Shown here in pieces: positions 9,666 through 19,012 of a stretch of DNA of 64,000 nucleotides. Location: the NCBI RefSeq assembly GCF_030464885.1, contig NZ_JALPRJ010000015.1:62001-126000 (forward strand), given 5' to 3'. The notes beneath the pieces were generated by a model. The model ran no database searches, had not been told where the DNA came from, and saw only the letters and a program-made list of their open reading frames with translations. A program made the position numbers and the translations under genes. Numbering within the stretch: position 1 is the first letter of the stretch; every line of letters starts with the position of its first letter. This stretch comes from Caballeronia sp. SEWSISQ10-4 2 (lineage in GTDB: Bacteria; Pseudomonadota; Gammaproteobacteria; Burkholderiales; Burkholderiaceae).

Positions 9666-9956
9666 GAAAATAGTCCTTTTGGCCGGTGGCTGTGCTCCGC
9701 GCATGCGCGTGAAGTCTCAGCCCCGAACGGAAAACGGCCCAAACCGGCGGGCAAAAACGACGTGTGTCGACGGCAACGAATTGAAGAAGAGCGGGGCGCG
9801 TGCTTTCTTTGAACTTGCAATAGCGGCTAAAAATAGGGGCTAAATACAGCGACTTGCAACAGTTGGCACACGCGAACGGCGTATTTTACCCGAGTCGGCC
9901 GGTGGCGCGTCATGCGTGAGCAGGTTATGTCGCCGGACAGGCCGCGCGGCGATACC

Positions 9957-10787
9957 ATGACGTCTCTTTCAACCTTCTGCAAGCGTTTCCCCTTGGACCT
10001 GAACCCCTCCTCAAACTCCTCAGACGATGCTTTCGCCTCGACCCGCTTCGTGCTGGTCGAGCCGAGCCATCCCGGCAACGTTGGAGCGGCCGCGCGCGCG
10101 CTCAAGACGATGGGATTCTCCCGGCTGATCGTGGTCGCGCCGAAAATCGCGTTTGTCACGCGCGAGCCTGAAGCGATTGCAATGGCGAGCGGCGCCGACG
10201 ACGTGCTCGCGTCGGCGCAAGTCGTGGAAACACTCGCCGATGCCTTGAACGGCGTGCATTGGTCGATTGCGCTGACGGCGCGTTCGCGGGAATACGGCCC
10301 GCCGCAGATGGCGCCGCGCGCCGCGGCGGAAAAGGCCTGCGAGTTCCTGGGGCAGGGACAAAACGAGACTTCGGGCGCCATTGCGCTGGTGTTCGGCAAC
10401 GAGCGCGTGGGGTTATCGAATGCGGACGTGGAGCGCTGCAGCGCGCTCGCGCACATTCCCGCCAATCCCGCCTATAGCTCGCTGAATCTGGCGCAGGCGG
10501 TTCAGGTTCTGGCCTACGAACTGCGGCTCGCGCTGCTTGGCCGGGCGGACGCGACTCCTGTGGCAACAGCACCGGCAGGCCCGGCAAGCGCGTCCAGCGA
10601 CGAGATAGAAGGCATGTACACGCATCTGGAACAGGCGCTGGTCGCGCTCGATTTCCTCGATCCCGCCAATCCGAAGAAACTGATGTCGCGGCTGCGGCGG
10701 CTTTTTTCGCGCTCGGGGCTGGAGCACGAGGAGGTGAATATCCTGCGTGGCATTGCCAAGCATATTCTTCTAAAGATTAAGCGCTAG
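9957..10787 (+). CDS. trmJ: tRNA Cm32/Um32 2'-O-methyltransferase TrmJ
   Basis: 276 aa from ATG 9957; in-frame ATGs at 9912 and 9927 would add 15 or 10 residues and no start has a convincing ribosome-binding site. SPOUT methyltransferase of the TrmJ/LasT type: FVLVEPSHPGNVGAAARALKTMGF at the front, then ALVFGNERVGLSNADVERC and IPANPAYSSLNLAQAVQVLAYELR, which form the knotted SAM site. It methylates the 2'-O of nucleotide 32 in several tRNAs. The C-terminal helical extension (EEVNILRGIAKHIL) is also typical. Confidence 0.88.
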   Translation: MTSLSTFCKRFPLDLNPSSNSSDDAFASTRFVLVEPSHPGNVGAAARALKTMGFSRLIVVAPKIAFVTREPEAIAMASGADDVLASAQVVETLADALNGVHWSIALTARSREYGPPQMAPRAAAEKACEFLGQGQNETSGAIALVFGNERVGLSNADVERCSALAHIPANPAYSSLNLAQAVQVLAYELRLALLGRADATPVATAPAGPASASSDEIEGMYTHLEQALVALDFLDPANPKKLMSRLRRLFSRSGLEHEEVNILRGIAKHILLKIKR

Positions 10788-10809
10788 GTAGGTCGCGGCC
10801 GCCTCAGAA

Positions 10810-10838
10810 CGGGAGAGGTTAGCGGTTTTTCTCTCCCG
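10810..10838 (+). terminator. Hairpin downstream of trmJ, weak terminator candidate
   Basis: CGGGAGAG...CTCTCCCG, a perfect 8-bp stem with a 13-nt T-rich loop. No T tract follows, so termination is uncertain. Confidence 0.35.
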
Positions 10839-10985
10839 GCAGCCACGATGACGAGGCGTTCTCAGCCCCTCCCCGCACCAACACGCTGACCGCGTTGCCA
10901 TCGGGGGCATCGCAGCGAATTTTTTCGGCTCGTCCTACAATCTGCGGAAATCGAACTATCGATTCCCGAATTCGTGCTGAACCGC

Positions 10986-11001
10986 GCGATTCGAGAATCG
11001 C
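10986..11001. repeat. Perfect inverted repeat upstream of cysE
   Basis: GCGATTC-GA-GAATCGC lies 29 bp before the cysE start. It could be an operator or a leader hairpin. No regulator is identified. Confidence 0.35.
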
Positions 11002-11029
11002 ACCCCGAGTCCCCCACTGAGCCACCGCC

Positions 11030-11818
11030 ATGTTCAACCGACTCCGCGAAGACATCGCCGCCATCCGCGAGCGCGATCCAGCCGCCCGCAGCGCTTGGGA
11101 AGTCATGACGTGTTATCCGGGCTTTCACGCCGTTGTCCTGCACCGGGTCGCGCATGCGTGCTGGGGATCGGGCTGGCGCTGGCTCGGACGGTTTGTCTCC
11201 CAGTTCGCGCGTTTCATGACGGGCATCGAGATCCATCCGGGCGCGACGCTCGGGCGGCGTGTATTCATCGATCACGGCATGGGCGTGGTGGTCGGTGAAA
11301 CGGCGGAAATCGGCGATGACTGCACGATCTATCAGGGCGTGACGCTTGGCGGCACGTCGCTTACGCGAGGCGCCAAGCGGCATCCGACGCTCGAGCGCGG
11401 TGTGATCGTCGGCGCGGGTGCGAAAGTGCTCGGCGGGTTTACCGTCGGCGCGGAAGCGAAGATTGGTTCAAACGCGGTGGTGGTAAAGCCCGTTCCAGCG
11501 GGTGGAACGGCGGTGGGCAATCCGGCGCGCGTGGTGATGCCGGCAACCGTCAAGCCGGCGCAAAAAGAGCGTGGCGTGCCTGAGCGTTCGGCGTTCTGCG
11601 CGTACGGCATCACGCCGAACGCCGACGATCCGGTGTCGCTCGCGATCCACGGCCTGATCGATCATGCATCGACGCAAACCCATCGCGTGGATGAGATTGT
11701 CGCGGCGCTTGAAAAGCTGGGAACGCGTATTGATGCGATCAGCGGCGTCGACAATGCCGCGTTCATCGATCTGAAGCGTCTCTCCGACGCGATGAAAGGC
11801 GAAACCGCGCGTCGCTGA
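11030..11818 (+). CDS. cysE: Serine O-acetyltransferase
   Basis: 262 aa. Makes O-acetylserine from serine and acetyl-CoA, the first step of cysteine synthesis. The short N-terminal helical domain is of the SRP/EpsC type ([18 protein letters not shown]). The left-handed beta-helix hexapeptide repeats run from about 65 to 170: [40 protein letters not shown] and [20 protein letters not shown]. The catalytic His lies in FIDHG. The C-terminal 80 residues extend beyond the helix. A perfect inverted repeat precedes the start. It is convergent with lpxH. Confidence 0.9.
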   Translation: MFNRLREDIAAIRERDPAARSAWEVMTCYPGFHAVVLHRVAHACWGSGWRWLGRFVSQFARFMTGIEIHPGATLGRRVFIDHGMGVVVGETAEIGDDCTIYQGVTLGGTSLTRGAKRHPTLERGVIVGAGAKVLGGFTVGAEAKIGSNAVVVKPVPAGGTAVGNPARVVMPATVKPAQKERGVPERSAFCAYGITPNADDPVSLAIHGLIDHASTQTHRVDEIVAALEKLGTRIDAISGVDNAAFIDLKRLSDAMKGETARR

Positions 11819-11833
11819 ACGTAGAGGGCTAGA

Positions 11834-11855
11834 GGGCGGGTTTTCAAAACCGCCC
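11834..11855. terminator. Bidirectional terminator between cysE and lpxH
   Basis: GGGCGG with TTTT/AAAA and CCGCCC form a GC-rich stem with an inner A/T arm in the 45-bp gap between two convergent genes. Confidence 0.55.
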
Positions 11856-11863
11856 GCCTGAGT

Positions 11864-12673
11864 TCACTCCAGCGGCAACGCCCGAATGCCTTCGGCGTCC
11901 ACGCGCAGATATCCGCCGCGTGGCTCGCCATGATCCAGTTCCCAATCCGGCATGACCCAGCGGACGCCATCTGTTTCCCGATGACGCGCGGGTAGATGCG
12001 TATGCCCGTGGATCATCGTGTGCGTGCCGGTGCTCGTAAACAACTTGGCTACCGCTTCGCGCGTCACATCGTATTTCGCCTGCGCCGGACGCATTCTTCC
12101 GTCTTCGCTGGTCGATCGCATGCGTTCTGCAACCGATAACCTTACCTTCAGCGGCAAGCTCAAGAACATCTGTTGCGCCAGGCCATTGCGCGCGAACCGG
12201 CGAAAGCGCTGATAGGCAGGATCGGCGGTGCAGAGTGAATCGCCATGCGCGATTACGATGCGCGTACCGAACGCCGTGATAACAAATGGATCGGGTAACG
12301 GCAATGCGCCGGCGGCTCGCATGAAGCGCTTGCCGAGCAGAAAATCGCGGTTGCCGTGCATCACATACAACGCGATGCCGCGTTCGGACAACGTATGCAT
12401 CAGCGCCGTCATGCGCCTCGCGAACGCAGCGCGCGGCCCGGGCACCGATGCCTCCAGCACATCGTCGCCGACCCAGAATTCGAAAAGGTCGCCGAGGATG
12501 AACACCGAGTCGGCGTCGTTCGCCGTCACTTCGATGAAATGCTCGAACGCCGCCACCGTATGCGGAATGGCGTCGCTCAAATGGAGATCGGAAATGAAAA
12601 ACAGCGGGCGCGCTGTAGTGGTCACGCCCGCTGTTTCTGCTGCTTCGATCACGCTGTGCGTCGAGTCGATCAT
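11864..12673 (-). CDS. lpxH: UDP-2,3-diacylglucosamine diphosphatase LpxH
   Basis: 269 aa. Makes lipid X from UDP-2,3-diacylglucosamine in lipid A biosynthesis, at the inner-membrane face. All calcineurin-type metal motifs are present: [28 protein letters not shown], the HGDSLCT block and HGHTHLPA. The length is slightly above the 240-aa norm because of the N-terminal 22 residues before the first strand. Its ATG overlaps the ppiB stop (12670-12673), so the two genes are translationally coupled. Confidence 0.93.
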   Translation of the reverse strand: MIDSTHSVIEAAETAGVTTTARPLFFISDLHLSDAIPHTVAAFEHFIEVTANDADSVFILGDLFEFWVGDDVLEASVPGPRAAFARRMTALMHTLSERGIALYVMHGNRDFLLGKRFMRAAGALPLPDPFVITAFGTRIVIAHGDSLCTADPAYQRFRRFARNGLAQQMFLSLPLKVRLSVAERMRSTSEDGRMRPAQAKYDVTREAVAKLFTSTGTHTMIHGHTHLPARHRETDGVRWVMPDWELDHGEPRGGYLRVDAEGIRALPLE

Positions 12674-13167
12674 TCCCCGACGACGACAGCCTTTTCGATC
12701 ACGACGTCGTCCACCGGCACGTCCTGATGAAAGCCCTTCGAGCCCGTCTTGACCTTGCGGATCTTGTCGACGATATCGAGGCCTTCCACCACCTTGCCGA
12801 ATACTGCGTAACCCCAGCCTTGCGGCGACGGCGACGAGTGGTTCAGGAACTCGTTGTCACCGACGTTGATGAAGAACTGCGCGGTGGCCGAATGCGGGTC
12901 GTTGGTACGCGCCATGGCGACGGAACCGTGTTCGTTCTTCAGGCCGTTGTTCGCTTCGTTATCGATAGGCGCGTCCGTCGGCTTTTGCTTCATGCCCGGT
13001 TCGAAACCGCCGCCCTGGATCATGAAGCCGTCGATCACGCGATGGAACACCGTGTTGTCGTAATGACCTTTCTTCACGTAGTTCAGGAAGTTTTCGACCG
13101 ACTTCGGCGCCTTCTCGGCGTTCAGTTCGATCTTGATGATGCCGTGATTCGTATGCAGTTCGACCAT
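12670..13167 (-). CDS. ppiB: Cytoplasmic cyclophilin-type peptidyl-prolyl isomerase
   Basis: 165 aa without a signal peptide. Cyclophilin core [13 protein letters not shown] supplies the catalytic Arg (in FHRV) with [20 protein letters not shown] and [20 protein letters not shown]. It acts as a cytosolic proline isomerase. It is the upstream partner of lpxH with a 4-bp ATGA overlap, and lies next to the secreted cyclophilin gene ppiA (13307), with which it shares the same family core. Confidence 0.92.
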   Translation of the reverse strand: MVELHTNHGIIKIELNAEKAPKSVENFLNYVKKGHYDNTVFHRVIDGFMIQGGGFEPGMKQKPTDAPIDNEANNGLKNEHGSVAMARTNDPHSATAQFFINVGDNEFLNHSSPSPQGWGYAVFGKVVEGLDIVDKIRKVKTGSKGFHQDVPVDDVVIEKAVVVGE

Positions 13168-13306
13168 GATGAGTTCCTTTCCTTTTCAAGAGTAGATGGG
13201 GCAATACGCGACGCGCACGGCGTATGCCTGCTTCATGCCTGCTCGCTGCAAAGGCGAGCGGCTACGACTTTTGTTCCCCGACTTGCTTTCCGACCTATTC
13301 CCCAGC

Positions 13307-13888
13307 TTACTTCGCGACCACGCTGGCCGACTGGATCACGACATTCGTTTGCGGCACATCGGCCATCGGGCCGCGCGTGGTAGTCGGGGTGCCTTCGATC
13401 TTCTTCACGACGTCCATGCCCGAGACCACCTTGCCGAACACGGCATAACCGTTGCCGTCGCCGTTGGGATAATCGAGGCCGGTGTTATCGACGGTGTTGA
13501 TGAAGAACTGCGAGGTGGCCGAATTCGGATCGCTCGTGCGCGCCATCGCGAGCGTGCCGGTCGTGTTCTTCAGCCCGTTCTTGCTTTCAAGCGGAATGGG
13601 CGCGAGCGTGGGTTTTTCGACGAAGCTGGTCGTATAGCCGCCGCCCTGAATCATGAAGCCCGGAATCACGCGATGAAAAATCGTGCCGTTGTATTGGCCG
13701 GACTTCACGTAGTTGAGAAAGTTGGCGACACTTTTCGGCGCCTTCTCAGGATACAACTCGACCTTGATGTCGCCTTGCGAAGTCTTGAGCAGCACGCTCG
13801 GGTGAGCCGTGGTCTGCGACGACTGGGCAAAGGCGGGCGCCTGGGCGATGAGTGCAGCGCTGCCGAGCGCCAACAACAAACTTTTCAT
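13307..13888 (-). CDS. ppiA: Periplasmic cyclophilin-type peptidyl-prolyl isomerase
   Basis: 193 aa. A Sec signal peptide ([20 protein letters not shown], cleavage near AFA-QSS) directs it to the periplasm. The cyclophilin core [16 protein letters not shown] and [19 protein letters not shown] are intact, including the catalytic Arg. Start ATG 13888 has AGAGGA about 9 nt upstream; an in-frame TTG six bases earlier is less likely. It lies between ppiB and the TPR gene, all on the minus strand, and is preceded by a perfect 14-bp hairpin. Confidence 0.9.
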   Translation of the reverse strand: MKSLLLALGSAALIAQAPAFAQSSQTTAHPSVLLKTSQGDIKVELYPEKAPKSVANFLNYVKSGQYNGTIFHRVIPGFMIQGGGYTTSFVEKPTLAPIPLESKNGLKNTTGTLAMARTSDPNSATSQFFINTVDNTGLDYPNGDGNGYAVFGKVVSGMDVVKKIEGTPTTTRGPMADVPQTNVVIQSASVVAK

Positions 13889-13934
13889 GAGCAATCGATC
13901 CTCTGGTTGGAGCAGCTACGTGTGAAGACTTGGC

Positions 13935-13968
13935 CGTACGTTCAAACATCAAACTGTTTGAACGTACG
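13935..13968. repeat. Perfect 14-bp inverted repeat between the TPR gene and ppiA
   Basis: CGTACGTTCAAACA (13935-13948), loop TCAAAC, then its exact reverse complement (13955-13968). No T tract follows on either strand. It lies 11 bp after the TPR gene stop and 46 bp before the ppiA start, so it could end or process the TPR transcript, or bind a regulator. Confidence 0.5.
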
Positions 13969-13979
13969 ATCCTGCCGGG

Positions 13980-14813
13980 TCACGGATTCGTCGGCGCGAA
14001 GTAAGGTGTGGTTGAGAGCGGGACGCTCGGTCCGGAGTACGGCGAGTAGAGCGGCGACGACATGTCCGTCGTGTCCGATGTGGTTCCCGATGTGGTCCCC
14101 GAGCTCGTGCCGGAACCCTGCGTTGACCAGTCACTAGAGGTTGCACTCGACGAAGACGCGGCCACAGCCGCCGAAGCGGCCGATACATGCGAAGCACCCG
14201 ACGCAGCCGCAGCCGCTGCTGCTTCCGGACGACGTCGCGGCGGCGGCGACACGATCTTCTGGATATCGCCCACGCGTTGCGCCGTCAACGGACTCTTCGA
14301 TCCGAGCGACTGAGCCCGCTTATATGATTCGCTTGCAAGCCGCAGATACAAATCGCCGAGATTTTCGAACGCCAGCGCGTAGCTTGGATTCGCCTTCGTC
14401 GCCGTTTCGAGCGCTACGCGTGCTTCGTCGTAGCGGCCTTTCTTGGCGTAGAGCGCCGCGAGATTGTTATATGGTTCGGGCAGTTCAGGGTAAGCCTGGG
14501 TGAGCTCGGTGAACGCGGCAATAGCTTCGTCGTCCCGGTTCAAACGCGCGAGTACGGTCGCACGCTTGAACTTGGCCTGAACGTCGCGCGGGTTCGTCTT
14601 GAGGCGTGCATCGAGTTGTGCCAGCGCATTCGGCCACTCCTTCTGCGCGATGGCCTGGTCGATGGCGGGTGTGCCGTCCGCGGTGGCGGTGGACACTTGC
14701 GCCGCTGCCGGCGTAACCGCCAAAAACGTTGCGGCGAGTCCGAATGTGACGGTTGCAAGGGCGGTCGCCGCGAGCTTGGCAACGCTTGACGCGCGGCCGC
14801 TGGAAGGTTTCAT
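13980..14813 (-). CDS. Secreted tetratricopeptide-repeat protein
   Basis: 277 aa. A signal peptide precedes AAAQVSTATAD (cleavage near 39). Residues 50-170 hold about three TPR units: EWPNALAQLDARLKTNPRDV, DDEAIAAFTELTQAYPELPE, and GRYDEARVALETATKANPSY. They are followed by a low-complexity Ala/Ser/Thr tail ending in SPYSGPSVPLSTTPYFAP. TPR units bind other proteins, so an envelope scaffold role is plausible, but no partner is known. Start ATG 14813. Upstream of ppiA in the same direction. Confidence 0.75.
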   Translation of the reverse strand: MKPSSGRASSVAKLAATALATVTFGLAATFLAVTPAAAQVSTATADGTPAIDQAIAQKEWPNALAQLDARLKTNPRDVQAKFKRATVLARLNRDDEAIAAFTELTQAYPELPEPYNNLAALYAKKGRYDEARVALETATKANPSYALAFENLGDLYLRLASESYKRAQSLGSKSPLTAQRVGDIQKIVSPPPRRRPEAAAAAAASGASHVSAASAAVAASSSSATSSDWSTQGSGTSSGTTSGTTSDTTDMSSPLYSPYSGPSVPLSTTPYFAPTNP

Positions 14814-15269
14814 AGGCTCTAGTCTGGATGTTATACTCCGACCCATTCTAACAAAACGTCTGCAACGTTCCGCTGAACGTCCAGACAGTCTTTACGCCAC
14901 TCGCGGCCGCCTCCGTTTTGATCGCAATGTGACCGTCATGTTTCTCGCGACGGCGCGCACGGCTCCGAGCGCTTCGAGTTCGAAGCCGGGCCGGATCAAA
15001 CATGTTGAACGTGCTGAAACATGCCACCCGCAGATGTTCGCGTCGACGTCGTTTTCGTCGCTGCTTTTCATCACTGCTTCTCGTCGCTGTTTCTCATTGC
15101 CGTTCTCGCTGTTGCTGTCGTCTCATGGCTAGCTGTAGCATGAGTCACAGCAGTGCACAAAGCACCGTTTTCATCGGCAGCCAGGAATGAATGCGAACAT
15201 GAAGCACGCCGTCACAACATCGGCCAGCGATCGAAACACACGGATGTCCCGGCCCACGCACCATCGTTT
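14814..15269. other. Divergent intergenic region TPR gene/cysS
   Basis: 456 bp with no credible gene. It must hold the divergent promoters. A TATAAC on the minus strand (14830-14835) sits just before the TPR gene start. The stretch 15040-15130 is CTG/CTT-rich low complexity. Nothing else is recognised. Confidence 0.4.
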
Positions 15270-16688
15270 ATGAACTCATTGCGCATCTACAACACGCTCG
15301 CGCGTGACAAGCAAGCTTTTGTGCCGCTCCGTGCCGGAGAAGTGCGCATGTATGTCTGTGGAATGACGGTGTACGACTATTGTCATGTGGGCCATGCCCG
15401 CGTGCTGGTCGTATTCGACGTCGTCCAGCGCTGGCTCAGGACACTCGGCTATCGCGTGACTTATGTGCGCAACATCACAGACATCGACGACAAAATCATT
15501 CGCCGTGCGGTCGAAAACGGTGAGCCGATCAAGGCGCTGACGCAACGGTTTATCGATGCGCTGCACGAGGATTCGGATGCGCTCGGCGTAGCCCGTCCCG
15601 ATCTCGAACCGCGCGCGACCGACTTCGTTCCCCAGATGCTCGGCATGATCCAGACGCTCGAGCAAAATGGTTACGCGTATCAGGCGACAGACGGCGACGT
15701 TAACTATGCGGTACGCAAGTTCGCGGGCTACGGCAAGCTGTCGGGCAAGTCGATCGAAGACTTGCGCGCGGGCGAACGCGTGGCCGCAAACGATGCCAAG
15801 CAAGATCCGCTCGACTTCGTATTGTGGAAACGGGCGAAGGAAGGCGAGCCGCCGGACACAGGTTGGGACTCGGCTTGGGGACGCGGCCGGCCGGGTTGGC
15901 ATATCGAGTGTTCGGCCATGGGCTGCACCTTGCTAGGCGATCGATTCGACATTCACGGCGGCGGTCAGGACCTGCAGTTTCCGCACCATGAGAATGAAAT
16001 TGCGCAGAGCGAGGCAGCAACGGGCGTTCAGTTCGTGAACTACTGGATGCATAACGGCTTTGTGCAGATCGACAGCGAAAAGATGTCGAAGTCGCTGGGC
16101 AACTTCTTCACCATCCGCGAGGTCCTCGAAAAATTCGATGCGGAAGTCGTGCGCTTTTTTATTGCAAGGGCACACTATCGTTCGCCGCTCAATTACAGCG
16201 ACGTTCATATAGATGACGCGCGTGGGGCGCTCACGCGTTTGTATACAGCGTTGAAAGATGTGACGCCGGATGCCGGGCCGCTCGACTGGAACGAAGCGCA
16301 TGCGCAACGTTTTCGCGCGGCCATGAACGACGACTTCAACACGCCGGTCGCGATCGCCGTGTTGTTCGAGTTGGCAAGCGAAGTGAATCGCTCGCAGGAT
16401 ACAGTGCTCGCGCGTCAATTGAAGGAACTGGCCGCCGTGCTCGGATTATTACAACGCGAGCCGCGTGCGTTTCTTCAGGACACACCGCGCGGCAGTCGCG
16501 ATAGTGGTGGCAAAGAAGGTACAGAAACCCTCACGCCTGCCGATATAGAAACGAGGATCGCCGCTCGCGTTGCTGCGAAGCAGGCAAAGAACTATGCCGA
16601 AGCAGACCGGATTCGCGCCGAATTGCTCGACGCCGGGATTGCACTTGAAGACAAACCGGGTGGGTTGACCGAATGGCGTCGCAGCTAA
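15270..16688 (+). CDS. cysS: Cysteinyl-tRNA synthetase
   Basis: 472 aa. Class I enzyme that charges tRNA-Cys. The zinc ligand Cys30 is in [18 protein letters not shown], with the HIGH-like HVGH at 39-42. WHIECSAM and [20 protein letters not shown] supply further zinc ligands, and the class I loop is KMSKSLGN. The C-terminus ([17 protein letters not shown]) is the usual anticodon-binding tail. Start ATG 15270 ([10 protein letters not shown]) fits the family; the longer in-frame start at 15153 would add 39 unlikely residues. Confidence 0.95.
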   Translation: MNSLRIYNTLARDKQAFVPLRAGEVRMYVCGMTVYDYCHVGHARVLVVFDVVQRWLRTLGYRVTYVRNITDIDDKIIRRAVENGEPIKALTQRFIDALHEDSDALGVARPDLEPRATDFVPQMLGMIQTLEQNGYAYQATDGDVNYAVRKFAGYGKLSGKSIEDLRAGERVAANDAKQDPLDFVLWKRAKEGEPPDTGWDSAWGRGRPGWHIECSAMGCTLLGDRFDIHGGGQDLQFPHHENEIAQSEAATGVQFVNYWMHNGFVQIDSEKMSKSLGNFFTIREVLEKFDAEVVRFFIARAHYRSPLNYSDVHIDDARGALTRLYTALKDVTPDAGPLDWNEAHAQRFRAAMNDDFNTPVAIAVLFELASEVNRSQDTVLARQLKELAAVLGLLQREPRAFLQDTPRGSRDSGGKEGTETLTPADIETRIAARVAAKQAKNYAEADRIRAELLDAGIALEDKPGGLTEWRRS

Positions 16689-16732
16689 GCGCCTCTCGTT
16701 CCCTTTGATCGACTCGCCAGGTAGGAGGCATG

Positions 16733-17809
16733 ATGGCAACGGCCAGGAAGGCGCCGGCTAAACGAGCCGCGTCCGGAAGTATCGCAGTGCCAGCGAGCAA
16801 GGTCGCTCGGCGCGCGCAAGTAAAAACGTCGAAGGTATCGACGCCCGAGGCGAAGCTCGCCAACGGCGCTGGCCACGACGGAGAACGCAAGACTGCATCG
16901 AAGAAACGTGCCGTCAATGGCGTGGCGCATGACGGCGTTGTTAAATCGAACGGCGCCGCTCGTGTACGCAAGCCGGTGCGGGCGGCGGCGCCGAAAGTGT
17001 CGCAGAAGAAGGTGAGCGGCGACGCCAACAATGCGCTCGATGCCAAAGCCGTCGCGACGGCTGCCGGCGCCGACGCTGCGCAGGCGCTCGTGCGCGATCC
17101 GCAGAATGACGGCGAGATCGTTCGCAAGTCGCGTGCGATCACCGCCGAGAAGACCGTGCCGGTGCAGACGCCCGGACTGTCGGCGGAAGCTGCGCGTCCC
17201 GAGTATTGGGACAAGGCCTGCGCCGACCTCGTCAAGCGTGACCGTATCCTTAAGAAACTGATCCCGAAGTTCGGCCCAGTGCACCTGATCAATCGTGATG
17301 ATCCGTTCACCACGCTCGCACGTTCGGTGGTTGGTCAGCAGATTTCCGTTTCGGCTGCGCAGGCTATATGGAAGCGCGTGGAAGGCGCGTGCCCGACACT
17401 CGCGCCACAGCAGTTCATCAAGGTGGGCCCGGCGAAGTTGCAGTCATGCGGGTTGTCGAAACGGAAGTCGGAATACATTCTCGATGTCGCGCAGCATTTC
17501 GTATCGGGTGCGCTGCACGTCGATAGCTGGACATCGATGGAAGATGAAGCCGTGATCGCGGAGTTGACGCAGATTCGCGGCATCGGCCGATGGACGGCGG
17601 AGATGTTCCTGATCTTCAACCTGTCGCGCCCGGACGTCCTGCCACTCGATGACCTCGGCCTGATCCAGGCGATCAGCGTCAACTATTTCAGCGGTGAACC
17701 CGTGACGCGCAGCGAAGCGCGCGAAGTCGCGGCCAACTGGGAACCGTGGCGCACCGTCGCGACCTGGTACATGTGGCGCAGCCTCTACCCTGTCCCCGCC
17801 GATCACTAA
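16733..17809 (+). CDS. DNA-3-methyladenine glycosylase II-like protein with long basic N-terminal tail
   Basis: 358 aa. The C-terminal 200 residues are an HhH-GPD glycosylase of the AlkA/MAG type: the hairpin ELTQIRGIGRWTAEMFLIF and the catalytic-Asp motif LPLDDLGL are present, with VVGQQISVSAAQAIW before them. It removes alkylated bases, starting base excision repair. The first 150 residues are a low-complexity Lys/Ala/Val tail absent from classic AlkA and probably bind DNA non-specifically. TAGGAGG lies 1 nt before ATG 16730 and 4 nt before ATG 16733, so the second is preferred. It is transcribed after cysS and before accA. Confidence 0.8.
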   Translation: MATARKAPAKRAASGSIAVPASKVARRAQVKTSKVSTPEAKLANGAGHDGERKTASKKRAVNGVAHDGVVKSNGAARVRKPVRAAAPKVSQKKVSGDANNALDAKAVATAAGADAAQALVRDPQNDGEIVRKSRAITAEKTVPVQTPGLSAEAARPEYWDKACADLVKRDRILKKLIPKFGPVHLINRDDPFTTLARSVVGQQISVSAAQAIWKRVEGACPTLAPQQFIKVGPAKLQSCGLSKRKSEYILDVAQHFVSGALHVDSWTSMEDEAVIAELTQIRGIGRWTAEMFLIFNLSRPDVLPLDDLGLIQAISVNYFSGEPVTRSEAREVAANWEPWRTVATWYMWRSLYPVPADH

Positions 17810-17831
17810 AATGCGCGGTCGCAGTTATTGC

Positions 17832-17857
17832 ACTATTGATATCTTATAATCGATAGT
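17832..17857. promoter_or_regulatory. accA -10 element inside an imperfect palindrome
   Basis: ACTATTGAT (17832-17840) and ATCGATAGT (17849-17857) are inverted repeats matching at 8 of 9 positions. They flank TATAAT (17845-17850), a candidate -10 for accA. No -35 sits at 17 bp, which fits a promoter that needs help or one bound by a regulator. Confidence 0.4.
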
Positions 17858-17927
17858 TGCGACCCGAAATTTAGTGAGGCTGGCGCGGTTAGAATACGCG
17901 CTGCCCGATGCTCTAGGATTCGAACAT

Positions 17928-18899
17928 ATGAAGACCACGTTTCTGGATTTCGAACAGCCGATCGCTGAACTCGAAGCGAAGATCGAAGAATTGCGCTTCG
18001 TTCAGGACGATTCCGCTGTCGATATTTCGGAAGAAATCGAGCGGCTGTCGAAGAAGAGCCAGCAACTTACCAAAGACCTCTATGCAAACCTGACCCCTTG
18101 GCAGGTTTCGCAGATCGCGCGCCATCCGCAGCGCCCGTACACGCTCGACTACGTGAACGAGCTTTTCACCGACTTCCACGAACTCCACGGCGACCGCTCT
18201 TATGCGGACGACCTAGCTATTGTCGGCGGTCTGGCCCGTTTTAACGGCCAGCCTTGCATGGTGATCGGCCAGCAGAAGGGCCGCGACACGAAGGAGCGCG
18301 CGGCGCGCAATTTCGGCATGCCGCGTCCGGAGGGGTATCGGAAGGCTGAGCGGCTGATGCGTCTCGCTGAAAAATTCGGCTTGCCGATTTTCACGTTCAT
18401 CGATACCCCCGGTGCGTATCCCGGGATTGGTGCGGAAGAGCGTGGGCAGTCGGAAGCAATCGGTCGTAATCTGTATGTGATGGCCGAACTGAAGACGCCG
18501 ATTGTGGCAACGATCATTGGCGAGGGCGGTTCGGGTGGCGCGCTGGCTATTGCCGTTGCCGACAGCGTGCTGATGCTGCAATTCGCAACGTACTCGGTGA
18601 TTTCGCCCGAGGGCTGTGCGTCCATCTTGTGGAAAAGTGCGGCGAAGGCGCCGGAAGCGGCCGAAGCGCTGGGATTGACGGCTCATCGGCTGAAGGCATT
18701 GGGACTGATCGACAAGATCGTCAACGAGCCGCTCGGCGGTGCGCATCGCGATCCGAAGGGCATGGCTGCGTTGTTGCGCCGTGCATTAGCCGATACCTTG
18801 CGCCAGTTCCACGGCATGAACGCGCTCGACGTCCGCGCGCGCCGCTTCGACAAGCTGATGGCGTACGGCAAGTTCAAGGAAAACCTGCCGGGTGCGTGA
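17928..18899 (+). CDS. accA: Acetyl-CoA carboxylase carboxyltransferase subunit alpha
   Basis: 323 aa. With AccD it transfers carboxyl from biotin to acetyl-CoA, giving malonyl-CoA for fatty-acid synthesis. Recognised by [20 protein letters not shown], the HGDRSYADD block, [19 protein letters not shown] and the oxyanion-type [20 protein letters not shown] followed by [12 protein letters not shown]. Full length for the family. Start ATG 17928 is the family start; the ORF extends 18 codons further without support. It is followed by tilS, a neighbourhood I know from Burkholderiaceae. Confidence 0.95.
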   Translation: MKTTFLDFEQPIAELEAKIEELRFVQDDSAVDISEEIERLSKKSQQLTKDLYANLTPWQVSQIARHPQRPYTLDYVNELFTDFHELHGDRSYADDLAIVGGLARFNGQPCMVIGQQKGRDTKERAARNFGMPRPEGYRKAERLMRLAEKFGLPIFTFIDTPGAYPGIGAEERGQSEAIGRNLYVMAELKTPIVATIIGEGGSGGALAIAVADSVLMLQFATYSVISPEGCASILWKSAAKAPEAAEALGLTAHRLKALGLIDKIVNEPLGGAHRDPKGMAALLRRALADTLRQFHGMNALDVRARRFDKLMAYGKFKENLPGA

Positions 18900-19012
18900 A
18901 GCTTGAGCCCGGCGCTCACGATTCCCTTCCCGCAGTTTGTCCTGACGGCCGGCCTTGATGGCAACTGCCTTGGCGGCAACTGTCTTGATGACAAGCTAAC
19001 CAGCCGATTCCC

